Part shown: positions 6,932 to 16,695 of the stretch, piece by piece
Layout of the letters: the number at the start of each line of letters is the position of its first letter
Position numbering within the stretch: the stretch's first letter is position 1
Source: Hyphomicrobiales bacterium
GTDB lineage: Bacteria > Pseudomonadota > Alphaproteobacteria > Rhizobiales > Devosiaceae
NCBI GenBank assembly: GCA_004144345.1
Contig: SEEL01000026.1
Span: 1 to 44,799, forward strand
Direction of reading: 5' to 3'
DNA length: 44,799 nucleotides
Program-made: the position numbers and the translations under genes
The notes under the pieces: generated by a model
What the model was told of the DNA's origin: nothing
Seen by the model: only the letters and a program-made list of their open reading frames with translations
The model's database searches: none

Positions 6932-6989
6932 CCATGACAGGTGCCCCTACGTGGCGCCCGGTCGAACAACGACCTTTGGGAGGATCATC

Positions 6990-8261
6990 ATGAAGAGCCT
7001 TTTGGCGGCAGGCGTTAGCCTGCTCGCGCTGAGCGCGGTTGCGCCTGTTTTTGCCCAAAATCTGCCCGATCCCGCCAGCGTCTCCGGCAAGATCGTCTAC
7101 TACACGCACTGGACGAACTACATCGACAATGGCGATTTCGATAAGTGGGAAACGGCCTTCAAGGCCAAGTATCCCAACGTCGAAGACGTCGAAGTGCTCG
7201 GCATTGCAACGTATGCAGAAACCATGTCAACGCGCCTTGCGACGGGCGACTATGGTGACGTTCTCGACACGCCGGCGACCGTCTCGAACGCCGAATTGCC
7301 CGACTTCTTCCTGCCCATCACCGATCTCGACCTGGCCAAGGATTTCTACTTCGGCGACCGCTGGGCCACGGATGGCGAAGTCTATGGCCTCACCTTCGGC
7401 GTGAACGTCGAAGGCCTCGTCTACAACAAGGAGGCTTTCGCCAAGGCCGGCGTCACCGCGATCCCGACCAAATACTCCGAGCTCAAGGCCGCCTATGAAA
7501 AGCTCAAGGCCGCCGGCTCCTATCCCATCGTCACCAACCTGCCCGACGGCTGGCCGCTGTCGATCTGGGACGGTGCGGCCGTCGCCATCTCGGGCGATGC
7601 CGACTACTTCAACACGCTGGTCAATGACGATGCGCCCTTCGCCGCCGACAAGCCCTATGGCAAGTCGCTCGGCATCCTGAAGGATCTGGTCTCCTCCGGC
7701 CTCGTCGAAGAAGATCTCACCACCGGCCATTGGCAGGATTCGAAGGGCTGGCTCGCGAGCGGCAAGGGTGCCACCTGGTTCCTCGGCAACTGGTCGATCA
7801 ACCAGATCATCGCCGAGGGCGCGGTGCTCGCCAATCTCGAGAACTACGACCCCAACAATATCGGCTACTTCCCGTTCCCGTACGATGAGAGCGGTGGGCC
7901 GTACAATGTGAACTCGGGTCCCGACTATGCGCTGTCGGTTTCGGCCAACACGCAGAACCCCGCTCTGGCGAAAGCCTGGCTGGCGTTCCTTCTGACCGAG
8001 ACCTCGCTCAGCCAGCAGGCGGGCTTCATCCCGGGCTACAAGAAGCTTGAGCCGACCCTGCCGCAGCTGGCCGAACTGGCGTCCTTCAACCCGGTCATTA
8101 TCGAGCAGAAGAACCCCTCCAGCGCCTACACCAACATCACCAACGCTACCGGCTTCACCGGCGGCAGCGGGACGCGTGATCTGATGAATGCCGCCGACTA
8201 CGACGCGGCCATCGCGGCGCTCAACGAGAAGTGGGCCGCCGCCGCCGCGCGCGAACGCTAG
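6990..8261 (+). CDS. ABC sugar importer, periplasmic binding protein (family 1, CUT1)
   Basis: A 423-residue solute-binding protein. Seen: signal peptide ~1-22 (ending PVFA|Q), then a binding fold beginning GKIVYYTHWTNY with the usual family-1 segments (YGLTFGVNVEGLVYNKEAF; LLTETSLSQQAGFIPGYKK). ATG at 6990 is chosen because the signal peptide and SD (GGGAGG 6976-6981) fit; an ATG 39 nt earlier gives no leader peptide. It is the first gene of an operon with two permeases, an ATPase and a UxuA-type enzyme, so the ligand may be a uronate, an oligouronide or a related saccharide. That is inference. Confidence 0.92.
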   Translation: MKSLLAAGVSLLALSAVAPVFAQNLPDPASVSGKIVYYTHWTNYIDNGDFDKWETAFKAKYPNVEDVEVLGIATYAETMSTRLATGDYGDVLDTPATVSNAELPDFFLPITDLDLAKDFYFGDRWATDGEVYGLTFGVNVEGLVYNKEAFAKAGVTAIPTKYSELKAAYEKLKAAGSYPIVTNLPDGWPLSIWDGAAVAISGDADYFNTLVNDDAPFAADKPYGKSLGILKDLVSSGLVEEDLTTGHWQDSKGWLASGKGATWFLGNWSINQIIAEGAVLANLENYDPNNIGYFPFPYDESGGPYNVNSGPDYALSVSANTQNPALAKAWLAFLLTETSLSQQAGFIPGYKKLEPTLPQLAELASFNPVIIEQKNPSSAYTNITNATGFTGGSGTRDLMNAADYDAAIAALNEKWAAAAARER

Positions 8262-8271
8262 GCCACATTTC

Positions 8272-8297
8272 GACCCCGGGCTTGCGAGCCCGGGGTC
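8272..8297 (+). terminator. Intercistronic hairpin between binding protein and permease
   Basis: GACCCCGGGCT, loop TGCG, AGCCCGGGGTC: a perfect 11-bp GC-rich stem starting 11 nt after the stop. No T-tract follows, so it probably protects the binding-protein mRNA from 3' decay or attenuates read-through, favouring high binding-protein levels. Confidence 0.7.
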
Positions 8298-8326
8298 TCG
8301 CCATTGGTCGGGTGGGGGAAAAGCGC

Positions 8327-9229
8327 GTGACCTTCGATGCCAAATTCCAGCGCCGGCTGACGATCTTCGTCTTCCTGCTGCTGCCGGTCACGATGCTGAT
8401 CGTGCTCAACATCTATCCGCTGTTGCAGCTGTTCTGGATCAGCTTCACCGACTTCAATTCGATCAACTGGGCGCGCGCCAAATTCGTCGGCTGGCGTAAC
8501 TACGTCGATCTCTTCACCTTCGATCGCGACCTGACACTGACGATGGTGCGCAGCCTCTATTATCTCGCGGGCAGCCTTGTGCAGCTGGTGCTCGCCACGT
8601 GGTTCGCCGTTATCCTCAATCAGCGCCTGCCGGGCAGCCGGGTGTTCCGCACGATCCTGTTCATCCCCTTCGTGCTCAACGCCGTTGCCGCCGGCCTCAT
8701 CTTCCGCAATTTCCTCGAGCTCAACGGCGCGCTCAACAACATCGCGCAGCTGTTCATGGGCCCGGACTTCAAATTCGCCTGGCTCGACTCGGGGCAGGGT
8801 TATTCCAACTTCTCGCTCGCGGCGGCCAGCGTCTGGCGCTACCTGGGCTTCAATCTCGTCGTCACGTTCGGCGCGCTCCAGGCCATCCCGCAGGATCAGT
8901 ATGACGCCGCCCGCCTCGAAGGCGCCAACAATTGGCAGATGTTCTGGCGCATCACGTTCCCCACCATCAAGCTGGTGCTGCTGCTGCAATTCATGCTGTC
9001 GGTCGTCGGCTCGCTCGAAGTGTTCGAAGTGCCGCTGCTCATCACCCGCGGCGCCGGCGAAACCGCCACCTTCGCCATCAAGATGGTCGAGACCGGCTTC
9101 CAGAACCGCCGTGCCGGCACCGCCGCAGCCATGGCCGTGCTGATGCTGGTCATCGTGGTCATCGTCTTCATCACCACGCGCCTCATCACCCGCAGCCGCA
9201 ATCGCGAGAACACGGGAGGCCTGATATGA
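8327..9229 (+). CDS. ABC sugar importer permease (CUT1, first subunit)
   Basis: A 300-residue inner-membrane permease with about six transmembrane helices (first ~11-30, LTIFVFLLLPVTMLIVLNIY). Seen: the EAA coupling loop YDAARLEGANNWQMFWRITF that contacts the ATPase. The start is GTG 8327, supported by GGTGGGGGA (8311-8319); earlier in-frame starts overlap the hairpin and give a polar extension. It ends in a 4-nt ATGA overlap with the next permease. Confidence 0.92.
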   Translation: MTFDAKFQRRLTIFVFLLLPVTMLIVLNIYPLLQLFWISFTDFNSINWARAKFVGWRNYVDLFTFDRDLTLTMVRSLYYLAGSLVQLVLATWFAVILNQRLPGSRVFRTILFIPFVLNAVAAGLIFRNFLELNGALNNIAQLFMGPDFKFAWLDSGQGYSNFSLAAASVWRYLGFNLVVTFGALQAIPQDQYDAARLEGANNWQMFWRITFPTIKLVLLLQFMLSVVGSLEVFEVPLLITRGAGETATFAIKMVETGFQNRRAGTAAAMAVLMLVIVVIVFITTRLITRSRNRENTGGLI

Positions 9230-10095
9230 GCCGCCGCCGTCCCCTCACGCCGGGCAAGTTCCTGTCGCTGGCCTTCCAATATGTGACGCTCGTCGTCATG
9301 TCGGTCATCGTGCTGCTACCGCTGTGGAGCCTCATCATCTCCTCGCTGAAGGCGCCGCGCGAATATCTAGATACCAACCGCATCGTGCCGCCGCGGAACT
9401 GGTTCAACATGTCGAACTATGTGGAGGCGATCTGGCCCGAGCAGAACAACGGCATCACCATCGGCGGCGCCTTCCTCAACACCGGCATCATCCTGGCCTG
9501 TTCGCTGGTGCTGCTGATCCTGTTCGGCTCGATGGCGGCGTTCGCCATCAACCGCTTCAAATTCCCCGGCCGCACGTTGATTCTCCTCGCCTATGGCGCC
9601 CTGATCGCGGTGCCGGGCATCCTGACGCCGGTCTCCACCTTCCAGGTGCTGAAATTCCTTGGCCTCACCAACTCCAAATGGGCGCTGGTCGTACTCTATT
9701 CGGGCGTCGATATCGTCTCGATCCTGATCTTCATCCAGTTCCTGCGCGGCATCTCCACCGAGATCGATGACAGTGCGCGCATCGAGGGCGCCAACTACTT
9801 CCAGATCTTCTTCCGCCTCATCCTGCCTATGCTGGCGCCGGCCATCGCGACGGTGGTGATCCTGCGCACCGTCGGCATCTACAACGATTTCGTGCTGCCC
9901 TTCCTCTATGTGCCGCAGCCGCAGGAGGCGACCGTCTCGATGATGCTGTGGAACATGGCGGGCTACCAGTCCGGTACCACCCAGGCGGTGCTGCTCGCCG
10001 CCATCGTGCTGGTCATCCTGCCCACGGTGATCGGCTTCTTCCTCCTGCAGAAATACATCTACGCCGGCATCACGAACGGCTCGGTCAAGGGATAG
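9226..10095 (+). CDS. ABC sugar importer permease (CUT1, second subunit)
   Basis: A 289-residue MalG-type permease. Seen: a polar N-terminus (MSRRRPLTPGKF), about six transmembrane segments and the EAA loop DDSARIEGANYFQIFFRLIL. It starts in the ATGA overlap with the preceding permease and ends four bases before the ATPase start, so the three are translationally coupled. The C-terminus (ITNGSVKG) is typical of this subfamily. Confidence 0.92.
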   Translation: MSRRRPLTPGKFLSLAFQYVTLVVMSVIVLLPLWSLIISSLKAPREYLDTNRIVPPRNWFNMSNYVEAIWPEQNNGITIGGAFLNTGIILACSLVLLILFGSMAAFAINRFKFPGRTLILLAYGALIAVPGILTPVSTFQVLKFLGLTNSKWALVVLYSGVDIVSILIFIQFLRGISTEIDDSARIEGANYFQIFFRLILPMLAPAIATVVILRTVGIYNDFVLPFLYVPQPQEATVSMMLWNMAGYQSGTTQAVLLAAIVLVILPTVIGFFLLQKYIYAGITNGSVKG

Positions 10096-10099
10096 AACA

Positions 10100-11179
<1,080 letters not shown>

Positions 11180-11243
11180 CAACGCCGCATCTTCTGCTAC
11201 ATCATGAGTCTGCGGGCCGCTGATTGGCCCCCTGGAAGCCCCT

Positions 11244-12209
11244 ATGCTGCGCATCGCCGAATTCATCAGCCCCACCCCGACGCCCGTCTGGAAACTCGCC
11301 CGGCAGTGCGGTGTCGATCTCGCCGTGGGCGGGCTGCCCTTCGATAGCCTCGAGGCCAATGAGCGCGTCGTCGACCTCGCGCCGCTCACCCGCATGAAGC
11401 AGGCTTACGAGGACGCCGGTTTCACCCTCGAAGTCATCGAGTCCCGACCCCCGCTCAACAAGGCCAAGCGCGGCCTTGCGGGCAGGGACGAGGAGATCGA
11501 TGCCGTCTGTACCCTGCTCGAGAACATGGGCAAGCTCGGTATCCCGGTCTGGTGCTACGAGTGGATGACCGATTTCAACTGGCTGCGCACCAATCTTGCC
11601 ACCCCCTCGCGCGGTGGCTCGGTCGTCACCAGCTTCGACGCCAACGATGTCCCGGCCGATCTCACCTCGAACCCGCCAATCAGCGAAGACGAGCTCTGGG
11701 CCAATCTCGATTATTTCCTGCGCCGCACCTTGCCGGTCGCCGAACGGGCCGGCGTCAAGATGTCGATGCACCCCGACGATCCGCCGATCACGCCCATCCG
11801 GGGCGTCAGCCGCATCATGCGGACCATCCCCAATTATCACCGGCTGCTCGAAATGGTGCCGAGCGATATGAACACCATCACGCTCTGCCAGGGCAATTTC
11901 ACGCTGATGACCGACGATCTGCCGGCCGAGATCCGGCGCTTCGGCAAGAAGATCTCGTTCGTCCATTTCCGCGACGTCGAAGGCGTGCCGACGCAGTTCC
12001 GCGAGACCTGGCACGATGCCGGCAAGACCGACATGCTGGCCTGCATGCAGGCCTATAAGGACGTCGGCTTTGATGGCGTGCTCCGGCCCGACCACGTGCC
12101 GACCGTTGAAGGCGACAGCAATTCCAACGCAGGCTACTCCGCCTTTGGCCGCCTCTACGCCATCGGCTACATCCGCGGCCTCCAGGAAGCGGTCTACGGC
12201 ACGCCATGA
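11244..12209 (+). CDS. uxuA: Mannonate dehydratase (UxuA family)
   Basis: A 321-residue enzyme of the UxuA family (xylose-isomerase-like TIM barrel), which dehydrates D-mannonate to 2-keto-3-deoxy-D-gluconate in glucuronate breakdown. Seen: MHPDDPP, LCQGNFT, FVHFRDVEG and LRPDHVPT, the metal- and substrate-binding blocks of the family. It is shorter than the ~390-residue E. coli enzyme, so the exact substrate may differ. ATG at 11244 follows GGAAG (11234-11238). It lies downstream of the importer operon and overlaps the next gene by ATGA, implying that the imported compound is a uronic or aldonic acid or a glycoside of one. Confidence 0.85.
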   Translation: MLRIAEFISPTPTPVWKLARQCGVDLAVGGLPFDSLEANERVVDLAPLTRMKQAYEDAGFTLEVIESRPPLNKAKRGLAGRDEEIDAVCTLLENMGKLGIPVWCYEWMTDFNWLRTNLATPSRGGSVVTSFDANDVPADLTSNPPISEDELWANLDYFLRRTLPVAERAGVKMSMHPDDPPITPIRGVSRIMRTIPNYHRLLEMVPSDMNTITLCQGNFTLMTDDLPAEIRRFGKKISFVHFRDVEGVPTQFRETWHDAGKTDMLACMQAYKDVGFDGVLRPDHVPTVEGDSNSNAGYSAFGRLYAIGYIRGLQEAVYGTP

Positions 12210-13027
12210 AGATCGCGATCACGGGCGGCAGCGGCACTGTCGGCTCCGCCATCGTCGAGCGCGCGGCTGCGCGCGGCGACAGCGTCATCAGCATTGATCG
12301 TGTCCGGCCGAAGAAAAAGGTCCCGGGCGTTCGCTACCTCGTCAAGGACATGACGAATTATGAGGCGCTGCTGCGCGCCTTCGCTGGCTGCGATGCGCTC
12401 ATCCACATGGCCGCGATCCCGTTTCCGTTTCGCGATCCGGATCACACCGTCCACAACAACAATGTGGTGACCAGCTACAACGCGCTGCGCGCCGCCGTCG
12501 CAACGGGGATCACCCGCATCTGTCAGGCCTCGAGCGTCAACGCCATCGGCCTCTCCTACAGCCGGGCGCCAAGATACGACTACTTCCCGCTCGATGAGCG
12601 GCACCCGACTTATGCCGAGGACCCCTACAGCCTGTCGAAATGGATCTGCGAGCAGCAGGCCGACACGTTCGCGCGGCGCTACGACAATCTGTCGATCGCC
12701 AGCCTTCGCTTTCACTGGGTGGTGCCCGACAAGGCGAAGGCCGCGGCCAATTTCAACCGCCCCCTCCCGGATCTCGCCAAGCATCTGTGGGGCTACACCG
12801 GGCTCGATGCCGCGGCCCGCGCCGCGCTTCTGGCGGTCGAGGGCAAGTTCACCGGCCATGAAGTGTTCTACATCACCGGCCGGGACAGCACGCATGATCG
12901 TCCGAGCCGCGATCTGGCCGCCGAGTACTTTCCCGAGGTCCCGGTTCGTGGTGAGTTTACCGGCACCGCCAGCTTCTTCGACAGCAGCAAGGCCGAGCGC
13001 CTCCTCGGCTGGACGCACGATCAGTAG
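12206..13027 (+). CDS. NAD(P)-dependent oxidoreductase/epimerase (extended SDR)
   Basis: A 273-residue extended-SDR protein. Seen: N-terminal Rossmann motif ITGGSGTVGSAI (residues 5-16), an acidic residue after beta-2 (SIDR, suggesting NAD preference), HMAAIP, QASSVNAIG and the catalytic YSLSK. Size and context (coupled by ATGA to the UxuA-type gene) fit a sugar-acid dehydrogenase or epimerase, for example a uronate dehydrogenase-like enzyme. Similarity to characterised uronate dehydrogenases looks only partial, so I leave the substrate open. It is followed after nine bases by the convergent second LacI gene. Confidence 0.8.
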   Translation: MKIAITGGSGTVGSAIVERAAARGDSVISIDRVRPKKKVPGVRYLVKDMTNYEALLRAFAGCDALIHMAAIPFPFRDPDHTVHNNNVVTSYNALRAAVATGITRICQASSVNAIGLSYSRAPRYDYFPLDERHPTYAEDPYSLSKWICEQQADTFARRYDNLSIASLRFHWVVPDKAKAAANFNRPLPDLAKHLWGYTGLDAAARAALLAVEGKFTGHEVFYITGRDSTHDRPSRDLAAEYFPEVPVRGEFTGTASFFDSSKAERLLGWTHDQ

Positions 13028-13036
13028 AACGGTGGG

Positions 13037-14068
13037 CTAGCTGCCCGGCTGCGTGCTCCGGCGCGCCACAAGGCGCGGCGTCACCACATAATGCTCGGCC
13101 TGCGTCCGCCCCTTGATCCGCTCGATCAACAGCCGCGCCGCCTGCAGCCCCAGCACCTGGCCCGATTGGTCGATGCTGGTCAGCGCGTTCTGCGCCAGGT
13201 CGCAGTACCAGGTATTGTCATAGCCCACGATCGCCAGATCGCCGGGCACATCCAGTCCCATGTCGCGCGCCACGCTCAGCACTTCGAGGGCAATGAAGTC
13301 GGTCCAGCAGAAAATCGCATCCGGAGGGTGGCGCGCCTCGAGCATTTGCCGCGCGGCATTCTGTGCCTCGCGTGAGGTCTGTCCCGCATGCACCACCTGG
13401 ATGTTCCGCGACAGGCCAGCCTCGTGCATCGCCGCCCGGTAGCCGATCTCGCGCTGGGTGGTCACCATCGTGTCGGAATTGTGCGCCCCCAACTCCTGGC
13501 TGAGATAAGCGACATGCTTGAAGCCCGCTGCCACCAGATGCTGCACCACCAGCGTCGCGCCAAGCCGGTCGTCATTGTTGACCGTGTCGAAGTCTGGCTC
13601 GCCGATGGGATGATGGGCGATCACCACGATCGGAATACGCGAGGCCACGCGTTCAAGCTCATTGATGGGCAGGCGCGACCCGATCAGGATGATCCCGTCC
13701 ATCTGCCGGTCGGCCATCGCATCGATAAGCGCCAGTTCGGTCCCGGCCGCTGAATCGCTGACGCCCAGCAGCGGCTGGTACTGGCTGCGCTGCAGCGCCG
13801 TATTCACGCCTTCGAGGATGTCGGCAAAGAACGGGTTGTGCAGGTCCGGCATCAGCAGGCCGAGCGTATAGGTCTGCCCGCGCATGCCGCGCGCCGCAGC
13901 ATGCGGGCGATAGCCGAGCTTGGCAATCGATGCCTGCACGCGGCCGCGCAGCGCATCGCTGACGCCATAGGCATCGCGCAGCACCTTTGACACGGCCGCC
14001 ACCGATACCCCGGCGTCCTCTGCCACTGTGCGGATCGTAACCCGCTGCTTCTGCGTCGGAATTGCCAC
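13037..14068 (-). CDS. LacI-family transcriptional regulator (second)
   Basis: A 343-residue regulator. Seen: LacI helix-turn-helix (TIRTVAEDAGVSVAAVSKVL, then RVQASIAKLGYRPHAAARGM) and a full effector-binding domain (YTLGLLMPDLHNPFFADIL through the C-terminus). GTG at 14068 is chosen because AGGGGG lies five bases upstream; GTG 14074 and TTG 14071 are in frame but too close to that SD. It is divergent from the rhamnosidase and second importer, with a 211-bp regulatory gap full of repeats, and convergent with the oxidoreductase. Likely controls the rhamnosidase operon, and possibly the uxuA operon. Confidence 0.9.
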   Translation of the reverse strand: MAIPTQKQRVTIRTVAEDAGVSVAAVSKVLRDAYGVSDALRGRVQASIAKLGYRPHAAARGMRGQTYTLGLLMPDLHNPFFADILEGVNTALQRSQYQPLLGVSDSAAGTELALIDAMADRQMDGIILIGSRLPINELERVASRIPIVVIAHHPIGEPDFDTVNNDDRLGATLVVQHLVAAGFKHVAYLSQELGAHNSDTMVTTQREIGYRAAMHEAGLSRNIQVVHAGQTSREAQNAARQMLEARHPPDAIFCWTDFIALEVLSVARDMGLDVPGDLAIVGYDNTWYCDLAQNALTSIDQSGQVLGLQAARLLIERIKGRTQAEHYVVTPRLVARRSTQPGS

Positions 14069-14119
14069 CAACACCCCCTGCTGGCACCCGTCATATCAAA
14101 TCGCCGCTGCCGCGTCGAA

Positions 14120-14179
14120 CTGAGCGATATTGCCCGAAGCTGCGCGATAATGAGGGAAGTTGTTCGCTGCTGAGCGAAT
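14120..14179 (+). repeat. Helically phased CTGAGCGATA repeats
   Basis: CTGAGCGATA at 14120, CTGCGCGATA at 14140 and CTGAGCGAAT at 14170. The spacings of 20 and 30 bases place the copies on one face of the helix. The last copy is also half of an inverted repeat, TTCGCT-GCTG-AGCGAA (14163-14178). Probably protein-binding sites between the LacI gene and the rhamnosidase. Confidence 0.5.
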
Positions 14180-14197
14180 GGGGGTTGTAAAGCGCGC

Positions 14198-14231
14198 GTA
14201 GAACGGTTTACGTAGAACGATAAACAGAACG
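14198..14231 (+). repeat. Triple AGAACG direct repeats
   Basis: GTAGAACG at 14198, GTAGAACG at 14212 and CAGAACG at 14225. They lie just downstream of the CTGAGCGATA array and 50-80 bp before the rhamnosidase start. A second set of regulator sites, or a promoter-proximal duplication. Confidence 0.45.
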
Positions 14232-14279
14232 ATGCACATGAGGCATCGGCGGGCCAAAAGGCCCACAGGGAGGAATATC

Positions 14280-16634
14280 TTGAACGACGCGATGCTCGCG
14301 GCCGGCGGAGCCGCTTTGTCCGAAAATTCGGCTCCGTGGCCGGCGCAGATGATCCGGCCATTGACCGATCAGGGCGTCGGCACCCGCGCTTCCTTCCTGC
14401 GCAAGAATTTCACGCTTTCCTCCGTGGGCGGGGCCGGGACGCTGCGCATCAGCGCTCTCGGCCTCTACCGCGCTTTCATCAACGGCAAGCGCGTTGGCAA
14501 TGATCAGCTGACGCCCGGCTGGACCGTCTACGACAAGCGCCTGTCGTTCCAGACCTATGACGTGAGCGATCTCCTGGTGGCCGGTGCGAACACCATCGAC
14601 ATCTGGCTTGCCGATGGCTGGCTGCGGTCGAAGATGGGCTGGCGGCCGCCACAGGCCTCCTACAATACTTGGGGCAGTGAGATCGGCGCCATTGCCGAGC
14701 TGACCATCGGCAACGCCCTCGTGCTCAAGTCCGACACCTCCTGGCAGAGCGGCCTGCTGCCCATCCTCAAGAGCGGCATCTATTTCGGCGAGATCTTCGA
14801 CAACCGCGAGACTGCGCTGCAGGCCACCGATGGCTCGGCCGTCGTCGCCAGCTTCGATGCCGCCCGCCTCATTCCGCATGAAACGGGCCCCGTGAAGGAG
14901 CTCGAGCCCTTCGCCGCAGCTTCGGCCACGCCGGATGCCGAAGGCCGTATCGTCTACGACTTCAGCCAGAACATCGGTGGCTATGTCAGCTTCACCGTGC
15001 GCGGCGAACCTGGCGCCAGGATCATCGTCGAGCACGCCGAAATCCTCGACAAGGGCGGCAATTTCTACAACGTCAACTACCGCACTGCCGAAGCCCGCAT
15101 CGAATATGTCCTGAGCGGCGAGGGCGAGGAACGCTACACGCCGACCTTCACCTTCTTCGGCTTCCGCTATGCCCGCGTCACCATCGAGGGCAAGGCCGAA
15201 CTCACCTCGATCATCGCCATCCCGATCACCTCGGCGACCTCGCCGTCAGGCAGCTTCAACTCGGCCAGCGCGCTGGTGAACCGGCTCGTCCAGAACACCA
15301 TCTGGTCGCAGCGCGGCAATTTCATCGAAGTGCCCACCGACTGCCCGCAGCGCGACGAGCGCTTCGGCTGGACCGGCGACGCGCAGGTGTTCGCCGGTAC
15401 CGCCTGCTACCTCAATGACAGCCATGATTTCCTCGCCAAATATCTGCGCGACGTCATGGCCGACCAGCATGCCGATGGCGGCATTGCGCACGTCTCGCCC
15501 GATCCGTTCCGGGACATCGACGAAGTGTCGTTCTACGGCTCGACCGGCTGGGGCGATGCCATCGTCATCATCCCCTGGGTGCTCTACACCCACTATGGCG
15601 ACCGCGCGATCCTCAGCGAGTGCTTCGACGCCATGCTCCGCTGGAACGAGTTCGTCTGGTCGATCAGCAATGGCCCGATCGTCCATCCGCCATCGGCCTG
15701 GGAGGGCAGGGGCTTCACCTTCGGCGACTGGCTGCAGCCGCAGGGCGATTTCGCCAAACCCTATCCGACCATCGGCGATGACGCCGCGGCCACCCTCTAT
15801 CTCTATATCTCGTCCGATCTCATCGCCCGCATTGCCGAAATCATCGGCAAGACCGATGAGGCAAAGCGCATGCGTGAGCGTGCCGAAGAGATCAAGAAGG
15901 CCTTCCAGCGCGAATTCATCACCGCCTCGGGCCGTATCGGCTACAACGACCAGACCTCCTACGCGCTGGCCTTCCTGCACGATCTGATCCCGGCGCATCA
16001 CCTCGAAGCGGCCAAGGGCTATTTCAAGGAAACCGTCGAGCGCGCCCACCGCCGCATCGGCACCGGCTTCATCGGCACGCCCGCGCTGCTGCCGGCGTTG
16101 GTCAAGATCGGCGAGCCCGATCTCGCCGCCGCTGTCTTCCTCCAGGAAGAAGTGCCGGGCTGGCTCGCTCAGGTGAAGCGCGGCGCCACCACCATCTGGG
16201 AGCGCTGGGACGGCATCAAGGCCGACGGCTCGATCTTCGAGCCGCAGATGAACTCCTACAATCACTATGCCTATGGCGCCGTCTGCCAGTGGCTGTTCGA
16301 AAGCGTCGCGGGCTTCAGCCCCGACCCGTCGCTGCCCGGCTTCAAGCACATCTTCTTTGAGCCGACCGTGATCCCGGCTCTGTCGCCGGTCTCCGCAGCC
16401 CACGATTCCGCCGCCGGCCGCATCGAGGCCGCCTGGTCCGTCGCTGGCGACAAGGTCAGCTACGACATTACCGTGCCCGAGGGCTCGAGCGGCACGCTCG
16501 TGCTGTCGCCTGACTATCGCGATATCGTCGTCGACGGCATGCAGCTCGGTTCCAACGGCACCGAAAAAGCGCGCAGCCTGCTCGCGCCCGGACGTCACAA
16601 TGTGACGTTCCGGATCAGCAGGTCCGGCAACTAG
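14280..16634 (+). CDS. Alpha-L-rhamnosidase (GH78)
   Basis: A 784-residue glycoside hydrolase that removes terminal alpha-L-rhamnose from glycosides or pectic oligosaccharides. Seen: N-terminal carbohydrate-binding/beta-sandwich domains (~35-300; LRISALGLYRAFINGKRVG), the GH78 signature DCPQRDERFGWTGD (~355-370) holding acidic catalytic residues, an (alpha/alpha)6 barrel, and a TTIWERWDG block with the second catalytic Glu, then a C-terminal beta-domain. No signal peptide, so it probably acts in the cytoplasm on imported oligosaccharides. TTG at 14280 is preferred: AGGGAGGA (14267-14274) is five bases upstream, while ATG 14292 is too far from it. It leads an operon with the second importer. 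Confidence 0.92.
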   Translation: MNDAMLAAGGAALSENSAPWPAQMIRPLTDQGVGTRASFLRKNFTLSSVGGAGTLRISALGLYRAFINGKRVGNDQLTPGWTVYDKRLSFQTYDVSDLLVAGANTIDIWLADGWLRSKMGWRPPQASYNTWGSEIGAIAELTIGNALVLKSDTSWQSGLLPILKSGIYFGEIFDNRETALQATDGSAVVASFDAARLIPHETGPVKELEPFAAASATPDAEGRIVYDFSQNIGGYVSFTVRGEPGARIIVEHAEILDKGGNFYNVNYRTAEARIEYVLSGEGEERYTPTFTFFGFRYARVTIEGKAELTSIIAIPITSATSPSGSFNSASALVNRLVQNTIWSQRGNFIEVPTDCPQRDERFGWTGDAQVFAGTACYLNDSHDFLAKYLRDVMADQHADGGIAHVSPDPFRDIDEVSFYGSTGWGDAIVIIPWVLYTHYGDRAILSECFDAMLRWNEFVWSISNGPIVHPPSAWEGRGFTFGDWLQPQGDFAKPYPTIGDDAAATLYLYISSDLIARIAEIIGKTDEAKRMRERAEEIKKAFQREFITASGRIGYNDQTSYALAFLHDLIPAHHLEAAKGYFKETVERAHRRIGTGFIGTPALLPALVKIGEPDLAAAVFLQEEVPGWLAQVKRGATTIWERWDGIKADGSIFEPQMNSYNHYAYGAVCQWLFESVAGFSPDPSLPGFKHIFFEPTVIPALSPVSAAHDSAAGRIEAAWSVAGDKVSYDITVPEGSSGTLVLSPDYRDIVVDGMQLGSNGTEKARSLLAPGRHNVTFRISRSGN

Positions 16635-16695
16635 GGAATGCCGGCGAACGACCGAACCACCAATGCCGGAAGGCCGGCCTAACGGGAGGACTACA

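Noticed and set aside
12206-13027. Firm call of uronate dehydrogenase
   Set aside because: Fold and context fit, but motifs beyond the general extended-SDR set are not clearly those of characterised uronate dehydrogenases.
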